Origin: Calliopsis andreniformis
Taxonomy: Eukaryota; Arthropoda; Insecta; Hymenoptera; Andrenidae
Direction: 5' to 3'
Assembly: GCF_051401765.1 (NCBI RefSeq)
Contig: NW_027480543.1
Span: forward strand, 992,001 to 1,056,000
Length of the DNA stretch: 64,000 bases
Below, one piece after another: positions 41,035 to 55,006 of the stretch. The notes beneath the pieces are model-generated. The model did not search any database, was not told the DNA's origin, and saw nothing but the letters and a program-made list of their open reading frames with translations. A program made the translations under genes and the position numbers. Numbering within the stretch: position 1 is the first letter of the stretch; each line of letters starts with the position of its first letter.

Positions 41035-43439
41035 GGATTGAAGATTGAGGATTGAGGATTGAGGATTGAGGATTGAGTATTGAGGATTGACGCTTGAGGA
41101 TTGAGGGTTGAGGATGTAGGATTGAAGAGAGAGGACTGAGTGTTGAGGATTGAGTGTTGAGAATTGATGCTTGAGGTTTGAGATTTGATTACTGAATATT
41201 GTGGATTGAGTATTGAACCATGAGAATTCAGGATGTTGTATTGAGTACTGAGAATTGAGGATTGATGGATGAGTATTGAGGATTGATTGTTGAGGGTTGA
41301 GGGTTGAGTGTTGAATATTGAGGATTGAGTATTGCGGATTGAGGATTGATGATTGAGGATTGAAGATTGATTATTGATGATTGATGATTGAGGATTGAGG
41401 ATTGAGGGTTGAGGATTGAGGACGAGGACTGACTGTTGAGGATTGAGGGTTGAGGTTTGTGGATTGAGGATTGAGGACTGAGGCTTGAGGATTGAGGATT
41501 GAGCATTGAGGATTGAATATTGAGGAATGGCGATTGAGGATTGAAGATTGAGGATTGAGGATTGAGAATTGAGAATTGAGAATTGAGGGTGAGGACTGAG
41601 GGCTGAGGATTGAGGATTGAGGATTGAGAACTAAGGATTGACGATAGAGTACTGAAGATTGAGGATTGATGACTGAGGATTGAGGACTGAGGATTGAGGA
41701 TTGAGGATTGACGATTGAAGATTGAGTATTGAGCATTCAATATTGAGGATTGAGGATTGAGGATTGAGGATTGAGGATTGAGGATTGAGGATTGAGAATT
41801 GAAGATTGAGTATTGAGGATTGAAGGTTGAGAATTGAGGATTGAGGATCTAGGATTGGAGATTGATTATTGAGAATTGAAGATTGAGGATTGAGGATTGA
41901 GGATTGAGAATTGAGAGATTGAGGATGAGGACTGAGGGTTGAGGATTGAGGTTTGAGAAATGAGGATTGAGGATTGAGGATTGAAGATTGAAGATTGAGT
42001 ATTGAGAATTGAGGATTGAGGATTGAGGATTGCGGGTTGAGGATGGAGGATGAGGGCTGAGGGTTGAGGATTGAGGTTTGAGGACTGAGGACTGAGGATT
42101 GAGGATCGATAGTTGAGGATTGAGGATTGGGGTTGAGGATTGAGGATTGAGAATTGAGGATTGATGATTGAGGGTTGAAGATTGATATTGAGGATTGAAG
42201 ATTGAGGATTGATGATTAAGGATTGAGGATGGAGGATGAGGGCTGATGGTTGAGGATTGAGGTTTGAGGACTGAGGACTGAGGATTGAAGATTGAGAATT
42301 GAGGATTGAGGGTTGAGGATTGAAGTTTGAGGATTGGGTATTGAGGATTGAAGAATGAGGATTGAGGATTGAGAATTGAGGATCTAGGATTGTAGATTGA
42401 TTATTGAGAATTGAAGATTGAGTATTGAGGATTGAGGATTGAGGATTGAGGATTGAAGATTGTGTATTGAGGATTGAACATTGAGGATTGAGGATTGAGG
42501 ACTGAGGATTGAGGATTGAGCATTGAAGATTGAAGATTGGGGATTGAGGATTGAAGTTTGAGGATTGGGTATTGAGGATTGAAGAATGAGGATTGAGGAT
42601 TGAGGATTGAGGATTGAGGATTGAAAATTGAGTATTGAGGATTGAAGATTGAGGATTGAGGATTGAGGATTGAGGATTGAAGGTTGAGTAATGAGGATTG
42701 AAGATTGCGGATTGAGGATTGAGGATTGAGGATTGAGGATTGAAGATAGAGGATTGAGGATTGAGGATTGAGGATAGAGCATAGAGGATTGAAGATTGAA
42801 TATTGATGATTGAAGATTGAGGATTGAGGATTGAGGGTTGTGGATTGAGGACGAGTACTGAGGGTTGAATATTGATGATTCAGGTCTGACGATTGAGGAT
42901 TGAGGACCGAAAATTGAGGATTGAGGATTCAGGATTGAGGATTGAGGATTGAAGATTGAGTATTGAGGATTGAAGATTGAGGATTGAGGATTGAGGATTG
43001 AGGATTGATGATTGAAGATTGTGTATTGAAGATTGAAGATTGAGGATTGAGGATTGAGGATTGAGGATTGAGGATTGAGGATTGAGTATTCAGATTTGAT
43101 TATTGAATATTGTGGATTGAGTATTGAACCATGAGTATTCAGGATATTCTATTGAGTATCGAGAATTGAGGATTGATCGTTGAGTATTGAGGATTCATGT
43201 CTGAGGGTTGTGTGTTGAATATTGAGGGTTGAGGATTGAGGATTGAGGACTGAGGATTGAGGACTGAGGATTGAGGATGAGGGCTGAGGATCGGGGATTG
43301 AGGTTTGACGGCTGAGGACTGAGGATTCAGGATTGAGAATTAAGGATTGTTGATAGAGGATTGAAGATTGAGGATTGGGTATTGAGGATTGAAGAATGAG
43401 GATTGAGGATTGAGGATTGAGGATTGAGGGTTGAGGATC
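41035..43439 (+). repeat. Mosaic block, diverged relative of the 4,499 bp unit
   Basis: About 41,730-42,950 matches 37,730-38,950 at an offset of 3,992 instead of 4,499, because the stretch just after cassette A is rearranged: near 41,450-41,630 it uses the order found after cassette A at 955-1,130. The end resembles 27.4-27.8 kb. An island lies near 43,121-43,150. No gene seen. Confidence 0.75.
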
Positions 43440-46400
43440 TAGGATTGGAGATTGATTATTGAGGGTTGAAGAATGGGGATTGAGGATTGAGGATTGAGGA
43501 TCTAGGATTGGAGATTGATTATTGAGAATTGAAGATTGAGGATTGAGGATTGAGGATTGAGAATTGAGAGATTGAGGATGAGGACTGAGGGTTGAGGATT
43601 GAGGTTTGAGAAATGAGGATTGAGGATTGAGGATTGAAGATTGAAGATTGAGTATTGAGAATTGAGGATTGAGGATTGAGGATTGCGGGTTGAGGATGGA
43701 GGATGAGGGCTGAGGGTTGAGGATTGAGGTTTGAGGACTGAGGACTGAGGATTGAGGATCGATAGTTGAGGATTGAGGATTGGGGTTGAGGATTGAGGAT
43801 TGAGAATTGAGGATTGATGATTGAGGGTTGAAGATTGATATTGAGGATTGAAGATTGAGGATTGATGATTAAGGATTGAGGATGGAGGATGAGGGCTGAT
43901 GGTTGAGGATTGAGGTTTGAGGACTGAGGACTGAGGATTGAAGATTGAGAATTGAGGATTGAGGGTTGAGGATTGAAGTTTGAGGATTGGGTATTGAGGA
44001 TTGAAGAATGAGGATTGAGGATTGAGGATTGAGGATTGAGGATTGAAGATTGAGTATCCAGGATAGGAGATTGAGGATTGGCGATTGAGGATTGAGTATT
44101 GAGGATTGAAGATTGAGTATTGATGATTCAAGATTGAGGATTGGGGATTGAGTGTTGAGGATTGAGGACGAGGACTGACGGTTGAGGATGGAGGATTGAG
44201 CATTGAGGATTGAAGATTCATGACTGGGGATTGAGGACTCAAGATTGAGGATTTTGGATTGGAGATTGATTATTGAGGATTGAAGATTGACGATTGAGGA
44301 TTGAGGATTGAGAATTGAGAATTGAGAATGAGGACTGAGAGTTGAGGGTTGAGGTTTGAGGAATGAGGATTGAGGGTTGAGGATTGAGGATTGAGGATTG
44401 AGGATTGAGGATTGAGTATTGAAGACTGAGTATTGATGCCTGAGGATTGAGGATTGAGGATTGAGGACTGAGGATTGAGGATTGTGGATTGAGCATTGAG
44501 GATTGGAGATTGAGGACTGGGGATTGAGGATTGAAGATTGAGGATTAAGGATTGAAGATTGGGGATTGAGGATCTAGGATTGGAGATTGATTATTGAGGA
44601 TTGAAGATTGAGGATTGAGGATTGAGGATTGAGGATTGAGGGTTGCAGGTTGAGGATTTAGGATTGAGGATTGAGGATTGAGGATTGGGCATTGAAGATT
44701 GAGGATTGGTGATTGAGGATTGACGATTGAGGATTGAGTATTGAGGATTGAAGGTTGAGTATTGATGATTGAAGATTGAGGATTGAGGATTGAGTGTTGA
44801 GGAATGAGGACGAGGACTGACGGTTGAGGATTGAGGATTGAGCATTGAGGATTGAAGATTGATGACTGGGGATTGAGGATTGAAGATTGGGGATTAAGGA
44901 TCGAAGATTGGGGATTGAGTATCTTGGATTGGAGATTGATTATAGAGGATTGAAGATTGACGATTGAGGATTGAGGATTGAGAATTGAGAATTGAGAATG
45001 AGGACTGAAAGTTGAGGATTGAGGTTTGAGGAATGAGGATTGAGGATTGAGGATTGAGGATTGAGGATTGAGGATTGAGGATTGAGTACTGATTATTGAT
45101 GATTGAAGATTGAGGATTGAGGATTGAGGGTTGAGGATTGAGGACGAGGACTGACGCTTGAGGATTGAGGTTTGAGGATTGAGGGTTGAGGATTGAGGAC
45201 TGAGGCTGAGGATTGAGGATTGAGCATAGCGGATTGAAGATTAAGGACTGGCGATTGAGGATTGAAGATTGAGGATTAAGGATTGAGGATTGGGGATTGA
45301 GGATCTAGGATTGGAGATTGATTATTGGGGATTGAAGATTGAGGATTGAGGACTGAGGATTGAGGAATGAGAATTGAGGATGAGGACTGAGGGTTGAGGA
45401 TTGAGGTTTGAGGATTGAGGATTAAAGATTGAATATTGATGATTGAAGATTGAGGATTGAGGATTGAGGGTTATGGATTGAGGACGAGGACTGAGGGTTG
45501 AATATTGATGTTTGAGGCCTGAGGATTGTGGATTGAGGATTGAGAATTGATGATTGAAGATTGAGGATTGAAGATTGAGGATTGGGTATTGAGGATTGAA
45601 GATTGAGGATTCAGGATTGAGGATTGAGTATTGAGGATTGAGGATTGAGGATTGAGGATTGAAGATTGAGTATTGAGGATTGAAGATTGAGGATTGAGGA
45701 TTGAGGATTGAGGGTTGAGGATTGAGGATTGAGGATTGAGGATTGAGGATTAAAGATTGAATATTGATGATTGAAGATTGAGGATTGAGGATTGAGGGTT
45801 ATGGATTGAGGACGAGGACTGAGGGTTGAATATTGATGTTTGAGGCCTGAGGATTGTGGATTGAGGATTGAGAATTGATGATTGAAGATTGAGGATTGAA
45901 GATTGAGGATTGAGTATTGAGGATTGAGGATTGAGGATTGAGGATTGAAGATTGAGTATTGAGGATTGAAGATTGTGGATTGAGGATTGAGGATTGAGGG
46001 TTGAGGATTGAGGATTGAGCATTGAAGATTGAGGATTGGGGATTGAGGATTGACGATTGAGGATTGAGTATTGAGGATTGAAGATTCAGTATTGATGATT
46101 GAATATTGAGGATTGAGGATTGAGTGTTGAGGATTGAGGACTAGGACTGACGGTTGAGGATTGAGGATTGAGCATTGAGGATTGAAGATTGATGACTGGG
46201 GATTGAGGATTGAAGATTGAGGATTAAGGATTGAAGATTGGGGATTGAGTATCTTGGATTGGAGATTGATTATGCAGGATTGAAGATTGACGATTGAGGA
46301 TTGAGGATTGAGAATTGAGAATTGAGAATGAGGACTGAGAGTTGAGGATTGAGGTTTGAGGAATGAGGATTGAGGGTTGAGGATTGAGGATTGAGGATTG

Positions 46401-46719
46401 AGGATTGAGGATTGACTATTGATGATTGAGTATTGATGCCTGAGGATTGAGGATTGAGGATTGAGGATTGAGGATTATGGATTGAAGATTGAGTATTGAG
46501 GATTGAAGATTGAGTATTGAGGATTGAAGATTGAGGATTGAGGATTGAGGATTGAGGATTGAGGATGATGTCTGAGGGTTGAGGATTGATGTTTGAGGAC
46601 TGAGGACTGAGGATTGAGGACTGAGGATTGAGGATGAGGGCTGAGGGTCGGGGATTGTGGTTTGACGACTGAGGACTGAGGATTGAGGATTGAGAATTCA
46701 GGATTGTTGATAGAGGATT
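43440..46719 (+). repeat. Mosaic block, distant copy of 23.1-26.2 kb
   Basis: Colinear with 23,086-26,240 (offset 20,413, then 20,099 after loss of ~314 bases). From about 45,720 the block is also colinear with 2,275 onward at about 43,440-43,447. Long-range copies at three distances therefore meet here. No gene seen. Confidence 0.8.
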
Positions 46720-48363
46720 GAAGATTGAGGATTGGGTATTGAGGATTGAAGAATGAGGATTGAGGATTGAGGATTGAGGATTGAGGGTTGAGGATCTAGG
46801 ATTGGAGATTGATTATTGAGGATTGCAGATTGGGGATTGAGGATTGAGGATTGAGGATTGAGGATCTAGGATTGCAGATTGATTATTGAGGATTGAAGAT
46901 TGAGGATTGATGATTGAGGACTGAGAATTGAGAATTGAGTATGAGGACTGAGGGTTGAGGATTGAGGTTTGGGAAATGAGGATTGAGGATTGAGGATTGA
47001 AGATTGAAGATTGAGAATTGAGGATTGAGGGTTGAGGATTGAAGTTTGAGGGTTGGGTATTGAGGATTGAAGGATGAGGATTGAGGATTGAGGATTGAGG
47101 ATTGAGGATTGAAAAATGAGTATTGAGGATTGAAGATTGAGGATTGAGGATTGAGGATTGAGGATTGAGGATTGAAGATTGAGTAATGAGGATTGAAGAT
47201 TGCGGATTGAGGATTGAGGATTGAGGATTGAGGATTGAAGATAGAGGATTGAGGATTGAGGATTGAGGATTGAGCATAGAGGATTGAAGATTGAATATTG
47301 ATGATTGAAGATTGAGGATTGAGGATTGAGGGTTGTGGATTGAGGACGAGTACTGAGGGTTGAATATTGATGATTCAGGTCTGACGATTGAGGATTGAGG
47401 ACAGAAAATTGAGGATTGAGGATTGAGGATTGAGGATTGAGGATTGAAGATTGAGTATTGAGGATTGAAGATTGAGGATTGAGGATTGAGGATTGAGGAT
47501 TGATGATTGAAGATTGTGCATTGAAGATTGAAGATTGAGGATTGAGGATTGAGGATTGAGGATTGAGGATTGAGGATTGACAATTGAGATTTGATTATTG
47601 AATATCGTGGATTGAGTATTGAACCATGAGTATTCAGGATATCCTATTGAGTATTGAGAATTGAGGATTGATCGTTGAGTATTGAGGATTCATGTCTGAG
47701 GGTTGTGTGTTGAATATTGAGGGTTGAGGATTGAGGATTGAGGACTGAGGATTGAGGACTGAGGATTGAGGATGAGGGCTGAGGATCGGGGATTGAGGTT
47801 TGACGGCTGAGGACTGAGGATTGAGGATTGAGAATTAAGGATTGTTGATAGAGGATTGAAGATTGAGGATTGGGTATTGAGGATTGAAGAATGAGGATTG
47901 AGGATTGAGGATTGAGGATTGAGGGTTGAGGATCTAGGATTGGTGATTGATTATTGAGGATTGAAGAATGAGGATTGACGATTGAGGATTGAGGATCTAG
48001 GATTGGAGATTGATTATTGAGAATTGAAGATTGAGGATTGAGGATTGAGGATTGAGAATTGAGAGATTGAGGATGAGGACTGAGGGTTGAGTATTGAGGT
48101 TTGAGAAATGAGGATTGAGGATTGAGGATTGAAGATTGAAGATTGAGTATTGAGAATTGAGGATTGAGGATTGAGGATTGCGGATTGAGGATGGAGGATG
48201 AGGGCTGAGGGTTGAGGATTGAGGTTTGAGGACTGAGGACTGAGGATTGAGGATCGATAGTTGAGGATTGAGGATTGGGGTTGAGGATTGAGGATTGAGA
48301 ATTGAGGATTGATGATTGAGGGTTGAAGATTGATATTGAGGATTGAAGATTGAGGATTGATAA

Positions 48364-49473
48364 CTAAGGATTGAGGATGGAGGATGAGGGCTGATGGTTG
48401 AGGATTGAGGTTTGAGGACTGAGGACTGAGGATTGAAGATTGAGAATTGAGGATTGAGGGTTGAGGATTGAAGTTTGAGGATTGGGTATTGAGGATTGAA
48501 GAATGAGGATTGAGGATTGAGAATTGAGGATTGAGGATTGAAAATTGAGTATTGAGGATTGAAGATTGAGGATTGAGGATTGAAGATTGAGGATTGAGGA
48601 TTGAGCATTGAGGATGGAGGATGAGGGCTGAGTGTTGAGTGTTGAGGTTTGTGTGTTGAATCCTGAGAATTCAGGATATTCTATTGAGTATTGAGAGTTG
48701 AGGATGGTTGAGTACTGAGGACTGAGGATTGAGGATTGATGTTTGAGTACTGAGGATTCAGAATTGAGGTTTGAGGACTGAGCATTGAGGATTAAAGATT
48801 GAGTATTGAGGATTGAAGATTGAGGATTGGGTATTGAGGATTGAACATAGAGGATTGTGGATTGAGCATTGAGGATTGAGGATTGAGGATTGAGGGTTGA
48901 AGATTGAGGATTGAGGATTGAGGATTGAGGATTGAGGATTGAGGATTGAGGATTGAGGATTGAGGATTGAGGATTAAAGATTGAATATTGATGATTGAAG
49001 ATTGAGGATTGAGGATTGAGGGTTATGGGTTGAGGACGAGGACTGAGGGTTGAATATTGATGTTTGAGGCCTGAGGATTGTGGATTGAGGATTGAGAATT
49101 GATGATTGGAGATTGAGGATTGAAGATTGAGGATTGGGTATTGAGGATTGAAGATTGAGGATTCAGGATTGAGGATTGAGTATTGAGGATTGAGGATTGA
49201 GGATTGAGGATTGAAGATTGTGTATTGAGGATTGAAGATTGAGGATTGAGGATTGAGGATTGAGGATTGAGGATTGAGCATTGAAGATTGAAGATTGGGG
49301 ATTGAGGATTGACGATTGAGTATTGAGTATTGAGGATTGAAGATTGAGTATTGACGATTGAAGATTGAGGATTGGGGATTGAGTGTTGAGGATTGAGGAC
49401 GAGGACTGACGGTTGAGGATGGAGGATTGAGCATTGAGGATTGAAGATTGATGACTGGGGATTGAGGACTCAA
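48364..49473 (-). other. Longest minus-strand open frame (369 codons), probably not a gene
   Basis: The frame begins at a TTG on the minus strand and ends at TAG (plus-strand CTA at 48,364-48,366). The product is wholly low-complexity heptapeptide repeat built on N-P-Q-S-S-I-L with variants such as F-N-P-Q-Y-S-I; no domain, signal peptide or membrane segment is visible. The minus-strand unit cannot contain a stop codon in any frame, so long open frames arise without selection. No purine-rich ribosome-binding sequence can precede the start because the minus strand is C- and T-rich. I report it only because it is the longest frame; I regard it as non-coding. Confidence 0.15.
48660..48677. repeat. 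Inverted repeat ATCCTGA-GAAT-TCAGGAT
   Basis: Single copy in the first 5,533 bp unit, both 7-base arms intact. Related to the site at 5,227 at a distance of 43,433. Confidence 0.8.
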
Positions 49474-52400
49474 GATTGAGGATTAAGGATTGAAGATTGG
49501 GGATTGAGGATCTTGGAGTGGAGATTGATTATTGAGGATTGAAGATTGACGATTGAGGATTGAGGATTGAGAATTGAGAATTGAGAATGAGGACTGAGAG
49601 TTGAGGATTGAGGTTTGAGGAATGAGGATTGAGGGTTGAGGATTGAGGATTGAGGATTGAGGATTGGGGATTGAGTATTGAAGACTGAGTATTGATGCCT
49701 GAGGATTGAGGACTGAGGATTGAGTACTGAGGATTGAGGATTGTGGATTGAGCATTGAGGATTGGAGATTTAGGACTGGGGATTGAGGATTGAAGATTGA
49801 GGATTAAGGATTGAAGATTGGGGATTGAGGATCTAGGATTGGAGATTGATTATTGAGGATTGAAGATTGAGAATTGAGGATTGAGGATTGAGGATTGAGG
49901 ATTGAGGATTGAGGATTGAGGATTGAGGATTGAAGATTGAGTATTGAGGATTGAAGGTTGAAGTTTGTGGATTGAGGATTGAGGATTGAGGATTGAATAT
50001 TGAGCATTGGGGACTGAGTGTTGAGGGTTGAGTGATGAGAATTGATGTTTGTGGATAGATATTTGAAGATTGCAGATTGAGTATTGAGTATTGAAAACTG
50101 TGAATTGATGATATTCTATGGAGGATTGAGGATTGACAACTGATTGTTGAGGACTGAGGGCTGAAGATTGAGGATTCAGGACTGAGGTTTGAGGACTGAG
50201 GATTGAGGTTTGAGGATTGAGTATTGAAGATTGAGGATTGATGATTGAGTGTTGTGTATTGAGGACGAGGACTGAGGGTTGAGTATTGATACTTGAGGTC
50301 TGAGGATTGAGGATTGTGGATTGCGCATTGAGGATTGAGGATTGAAGATTGAGGATTGGGTATTGAGGGTTGAAGAATGAGGATTGAGGATTGAGGATTG
50401 AAGATTGAGGATTGGGTATTCAGGGTTGAAGATTGAGGATTGAGGATTGAGGGTTGAGGATTGAGGATTGAGGATCGAGGATTGAGGATTGAGAATTGAG
50501 GATTGAGGATTGAGGATTGAAGATTGAGGATTGGGTATTGAGGATTGAGGAATGAGGATTATGGATTGAGTATTGAGGATTGAGGATTGCAGATTGAGTA
50601 TTGAGGATTGAGGATTGAGGATTGAGGATTGAGGATTGAGGATTGAGGATTGAGGATTGAGGATTGAGGATTGAGGATTGAGGATTGAAGGTTGAGTATT
50701 GAGGATTGAAGATTGAGGATTGAGGATTGAGGATTGAGGGTTGATGATTGAGGATTGAAGATTGAGTATTGGGGATTGAGGGTTGAAGATTGAGGATTGG
50801 GGATTGAGGATTGACGATTGAGGAATGAGTATTGAGGATTGAGAATTGAGGATTGACGATTGAAATTGAGTATTGAGGATTGGGGATTGAGGATTGAGTA
50901 TTGAGTATTCAGGATTGAAGATTGAGGATTGAGGATTGAGGATTGAGGATTGAGGATTGAGGATTGAAGATTGAATATTGAGGATTGAAGATTGAGGATT
51001 GATGATTGAGGATTGAGGATGGAGGATGAGGGCTGAGGGTTGATGATTGAGGTTTGAGGACTCAGGACTGAGGATTGAGGATTGAGAATTGAGGGTGGGG
51101 ATGAGGATTGAAGATTGTGGATTGGGTATTGAGGATTGAAGAATGAGGATTGAGGATTGAGGATTGAGGATCGAGGATTGAAGATTGAGTATCGAGGATT
51201 GAAGATTGACGATTGAGGATTATGGATTGAGGATTGAGCATTGAGGATTGAATATTGAGGATTGAGGATTGAGAATTGAGAATTGAGAATTGAGGATGAG
51301 GACTGAGGGTTGCGGATTCAGGTTTGAGGAATGAGGATTGAGGGTTGTGGATTGAGGATTGAGGATTGAGGATTGAGGATTGAGTATTGAAGATTGAGTA
51401 TTGATGCCTGAGGATTGAGGATTGAGGATTGGGGTTGAGGATTGAGGATTGAAGACTGAGTATTGAGGATTGAAGATTGAGGATTGAGGATTGAGTATTG
51501 AGGATTGAGGATTGAGGATTGAGGATTGAAGATTGAGTATTGAGGATTGAAGGTTGAGGATTGTGGATTGAGGATTGAGGATTGAGGATTGAAGATTGAG
51601 TATTGATGCCTGAGGATTGAGGATTGAGTATTGAGGACCGAGGATTGAGGATTGAGGATTGAGCATTGAGGATTGGAGATTGAGGACTGGGGATTGAGGA
51701 TTGAAGATTGAGGATTAAGGATTGAAGATTGGGAATTGAGGATCTAGGATTGGAGATTGATTATTGAGGATTGAGGACGAGGACTGACGGTTGAGGATTG
51801 AGGATTGAGCATTGAGGATTGAAGATTGATGACTGGGGATTGAGGATTGAAGATTGAGGATTAAGGATTGAATATTGGGGATTGAGGATCTTGGATTGGA
51901 GATTGATTATGGAGGATTGAAGATTGACGATTGAGGATTGAGAATTGAGAATTGAGAATTGAGAATGAGGACTGAGAGTTGAGGATTGAGTTTTGAGGAA
52001 TGAGGATTGAGGGTTGAGGATTGAGGATTGAGGATTGAGGATTGAGGATTGAGGATTGAGTATTGATTATTGATGATTGAAGATTGAGGATTGAGGATTG
52101 AGGGTTGAGGATTGAGGACGAGGACTGACGGTTGAGGATTGAGGTTTGAGGATTGAGGATTGAAGTTTGAGGATTGGGTATTGAGGATTGAAGAATGAGG
52201 ATTGAGGATTGAGAATTGAGGATTGAGGATTGAAAATTGAGTATTGAGGATTGAAGATTGAGGATTGGGTATTGAGGATTGAAGAATGAGGATTGAGGAT
52301 TGAGGATTGAGGATTGAGGGTTGAGGATCTAGGATTGGAGATTGATTATTGAGGATTGCAGATTGGGGATTGAGGATTGAGGATTGAGGATTGAGGATCT

Positions 52401-53896
52401 AGGATTGCAGATTGATTATTGAGGATTGAAGATTGAGGATTGATGATTGAGGACTGAGAATTGAGAATTGAGTATGAGGACTGAGGGTTGAGGATTGAGG
52501 TTTGGGAAATGAGGATTGAGGATTGAGGATTGAAGATTGAAGATTGAGAATTGAGGATTGAGGGTTGAGGATTGAAGTTTGAGGGTTGGGTATTGAGGAT
52601 TGAAGGATGAGGATTGAGGATTGAGGATTGAGGATTGAGGATTGAAAAATGAGTATTGAGGATTGAAGATTGAGGATTGAGGATTGAGGATTGAGGATTG
52701 AGGATTGAAGATTGAGTAATGAGGATTGAAGATTGCGGATTGAGGATTGAGGATTGAGGATTGAGGATTGAAGATAGAGGATTGAGGATTGAGGATTGAG
52801 GATTGAGCATAGAGGATTGAAGATTGAATATTGATGATTGAAGATTGAGGATTGAGGATTGAGGGTTGTGGATTGAGGACGAGTACTGAGGGTTGAATAT
52901 TGATGATTCAGGTCTGACGATTGAGGATTGAGGACAGAAAATTGAGGATTGAGGATTGAGGATTGAGGATTGAGGATTGAAAATTGAGTATTGAGGATTG
53001 AAGATTGAGGATTGAGGATTGAGGATTGAGGATTGATGATTGAAGATTGTGCATTGAAGATTGAAGATTGAGGATTGAGGATTGAGGATTGAGGATTGAG
53101 GATTGAGGATTGACAATTGAGATTTGATTATTGAATATCGTGGATTGAGTATTGAACCATGAGTATTCAGGATATCCTATTGAGTATTGAGAATTGAGGA
53201 TTGATCGTTGAGTATTGAGGATTCATGTCTGAGGGTTGTGTGTTGAATATTGAGGGTTGAGGATTGAGGATTGAGGACTGAGGATTGAGGACTGAGGATT
53301 GAGGATGAGGGCTGAGGATCGGGGATTGAGGTTTGACGGCTGAGGACTGAGGATTGAGGATTGAGAATTAAGGATTGTTGATAGAGGATTGAAGATTGAG
53401 GATTGGGTATTGAGGATTGAAGAATGAGGATTGAGGATTGAGGATTGAGGATTGAGGGTTGAGGATCTAGGATTGGTGATTGATTATTGAGGATTGAAGA
53501 ATGAGGATTGACGATTGAGGATTGAGGATCTAGGATTGGAGATTGATTATTGAGAATTGAAGATTGAGGATTGAGGATTGAGGATTGAGAATTGAGAGAT
53601 TGAGGATGAGGACTGAGGGTTGAGTATTGAGGTTTGAGAAATGAGGATTGAGGATTGAGGATTGAAGATTGAAGATTGAGTATTGAGAATTGAGGATTGA
53701 GGATTGAGGATTGCGGATTGAGGATGGAGGATGAGGGCTGAGGGTTGAGGATTGAGGTTTGAGGACTGAGGACTGAGGATTGAGGATCGATAGTTGAGGA
53801 TTGAGGATTGGGGTTGAGGATTGAGGATTGAGAATTGAGGATTGATGATTGAGGGTTGAAGATTGATATTGAGGATTGAAGATTGAGGATTGATAA

Positions 53897-55006
53897 TTAA
53901 GGATTGAGGATGGAGGAAGAGGGCTGATGGTTGAGGATTGAGGTTTGAGGACTGAGGACTGAGGATTGAAGATTGAGAATTGAGGATTGAGGGTTGAGGA
54001 TTGAAGTTTGAGGATTGGGTATTGAGGATTGAAGAATGAGGATTGAGGATTGAGAATTGAGGATTGAGGATTGAAAATTGAGTATTGAGGATTGAAGATT
54101 GAGGATTGAGGATTGAAGGTTGAGGATTGAGGATTGAGCATTGAGGATTGAGGATGAGGGCTGAGTGTTGAGTGTTGAGGTTTGTGTGTTGAATCCTGAG
54201 AATTCAGGATATTCTATTGAGTATTGAGAGTTGAGGATGGTTGAGTACTGAGGACTGAGGATTGAGGATTGATGTTTGAGTACTGAGGATTCAGAATTGA
54301 GGTTTGAGGACTGAGCATTGAGGATTAAAGATTGAGTATTGAGGATTGAAGATTGAGGATTGGGTATTGAGGATTGAACATAGAGGATTGTGGATTGAGC
54401 ATTGAGGATTGAGGATTGAGGATTGAGGGTTGAAGATTGAGGATTGAGGATTGAGGATTGAGGATTGAGGATTGAGGATTGAGGATTGAGGATTGAGGAT
54501 TGAGGATTAAAGATTGAATATTGATGATTGAAGATTGAGGATTGAGGATTGAGGGTTATGGGTTGAGGACGAGGACTGAGGGTTGAATATTGATGTTTGA
54601 GGCCTGAGGATTGTGGATTGAGGATTGAGAATTGATGATTGGAGATTGAGGATTGAAGATTGAGGATTGGGTATTGAGGATTGAAGATTGAGGATTCAGG
54701 ATTGAGGATTGAGTATTGAGGATTGAGGATTGAGGATTGAGGATTGAAGATTGTGTATTGAGGATTGAAGATTGAGGATTGAGGATTGAGGATTGAGGAT
54801 TGAGGATTGAGCATTGAAGATTGAAGATTGGGGATTGAGGATTGACGATTGAGTATTGAGTATTGAGGATTGAAGATTGAGTATTGACGATTGAAGATTG
54901 AGGATTGGGGATTGAGTGTTGAGGATTGAGGACGAGGACTGACGGTTGAGGATGGAGGATTGAGCATTGAGGATTGAAGATTGATGACTGGGGATTGAGG
55001 ACTCAA
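53897..55006 (-). other. Duplicate of the 369-codon open frame, probably not a gene
   Basis: Counterpart of 48,364-49,473 at 5,533 bases. The deduced peptide is the same, but the frame ends at TAA (plus-strand TTA at 53,897) where the first copy ends at TAG. The identity is explained by recent duplication of the whole 5.5 kb block and is not in itself evidence of protein-level selection. Confidence 0.15.
54193..54210. repeat. Inverted repeat ATCCTGA-GAAT-TCAGGAT
   Basis: Copy in the second 5,533 bp unit, identical to the one at 48,660. Confidence 0.8.

Larger units (their letters stand above)
46720..52252 (+). repeat. 5,533 bp higher-order repeat, copy 1
   Basis: Landmarks GGGTATTG (46,734 and 52,267), the inverted repeat (48,660 and 54,193) and GACAACTG (50,135 and 55,668) all give exactly 5,533. 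The left part up to about 48,800 copies 3.3-5.4 kb, the middle (about 48,820-49,760) copies 6.03-6.97 kb at an offset of 42,790, and the right part carries landmarks seen only at the right of the window. No gene seen. Confidence 0.9.
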
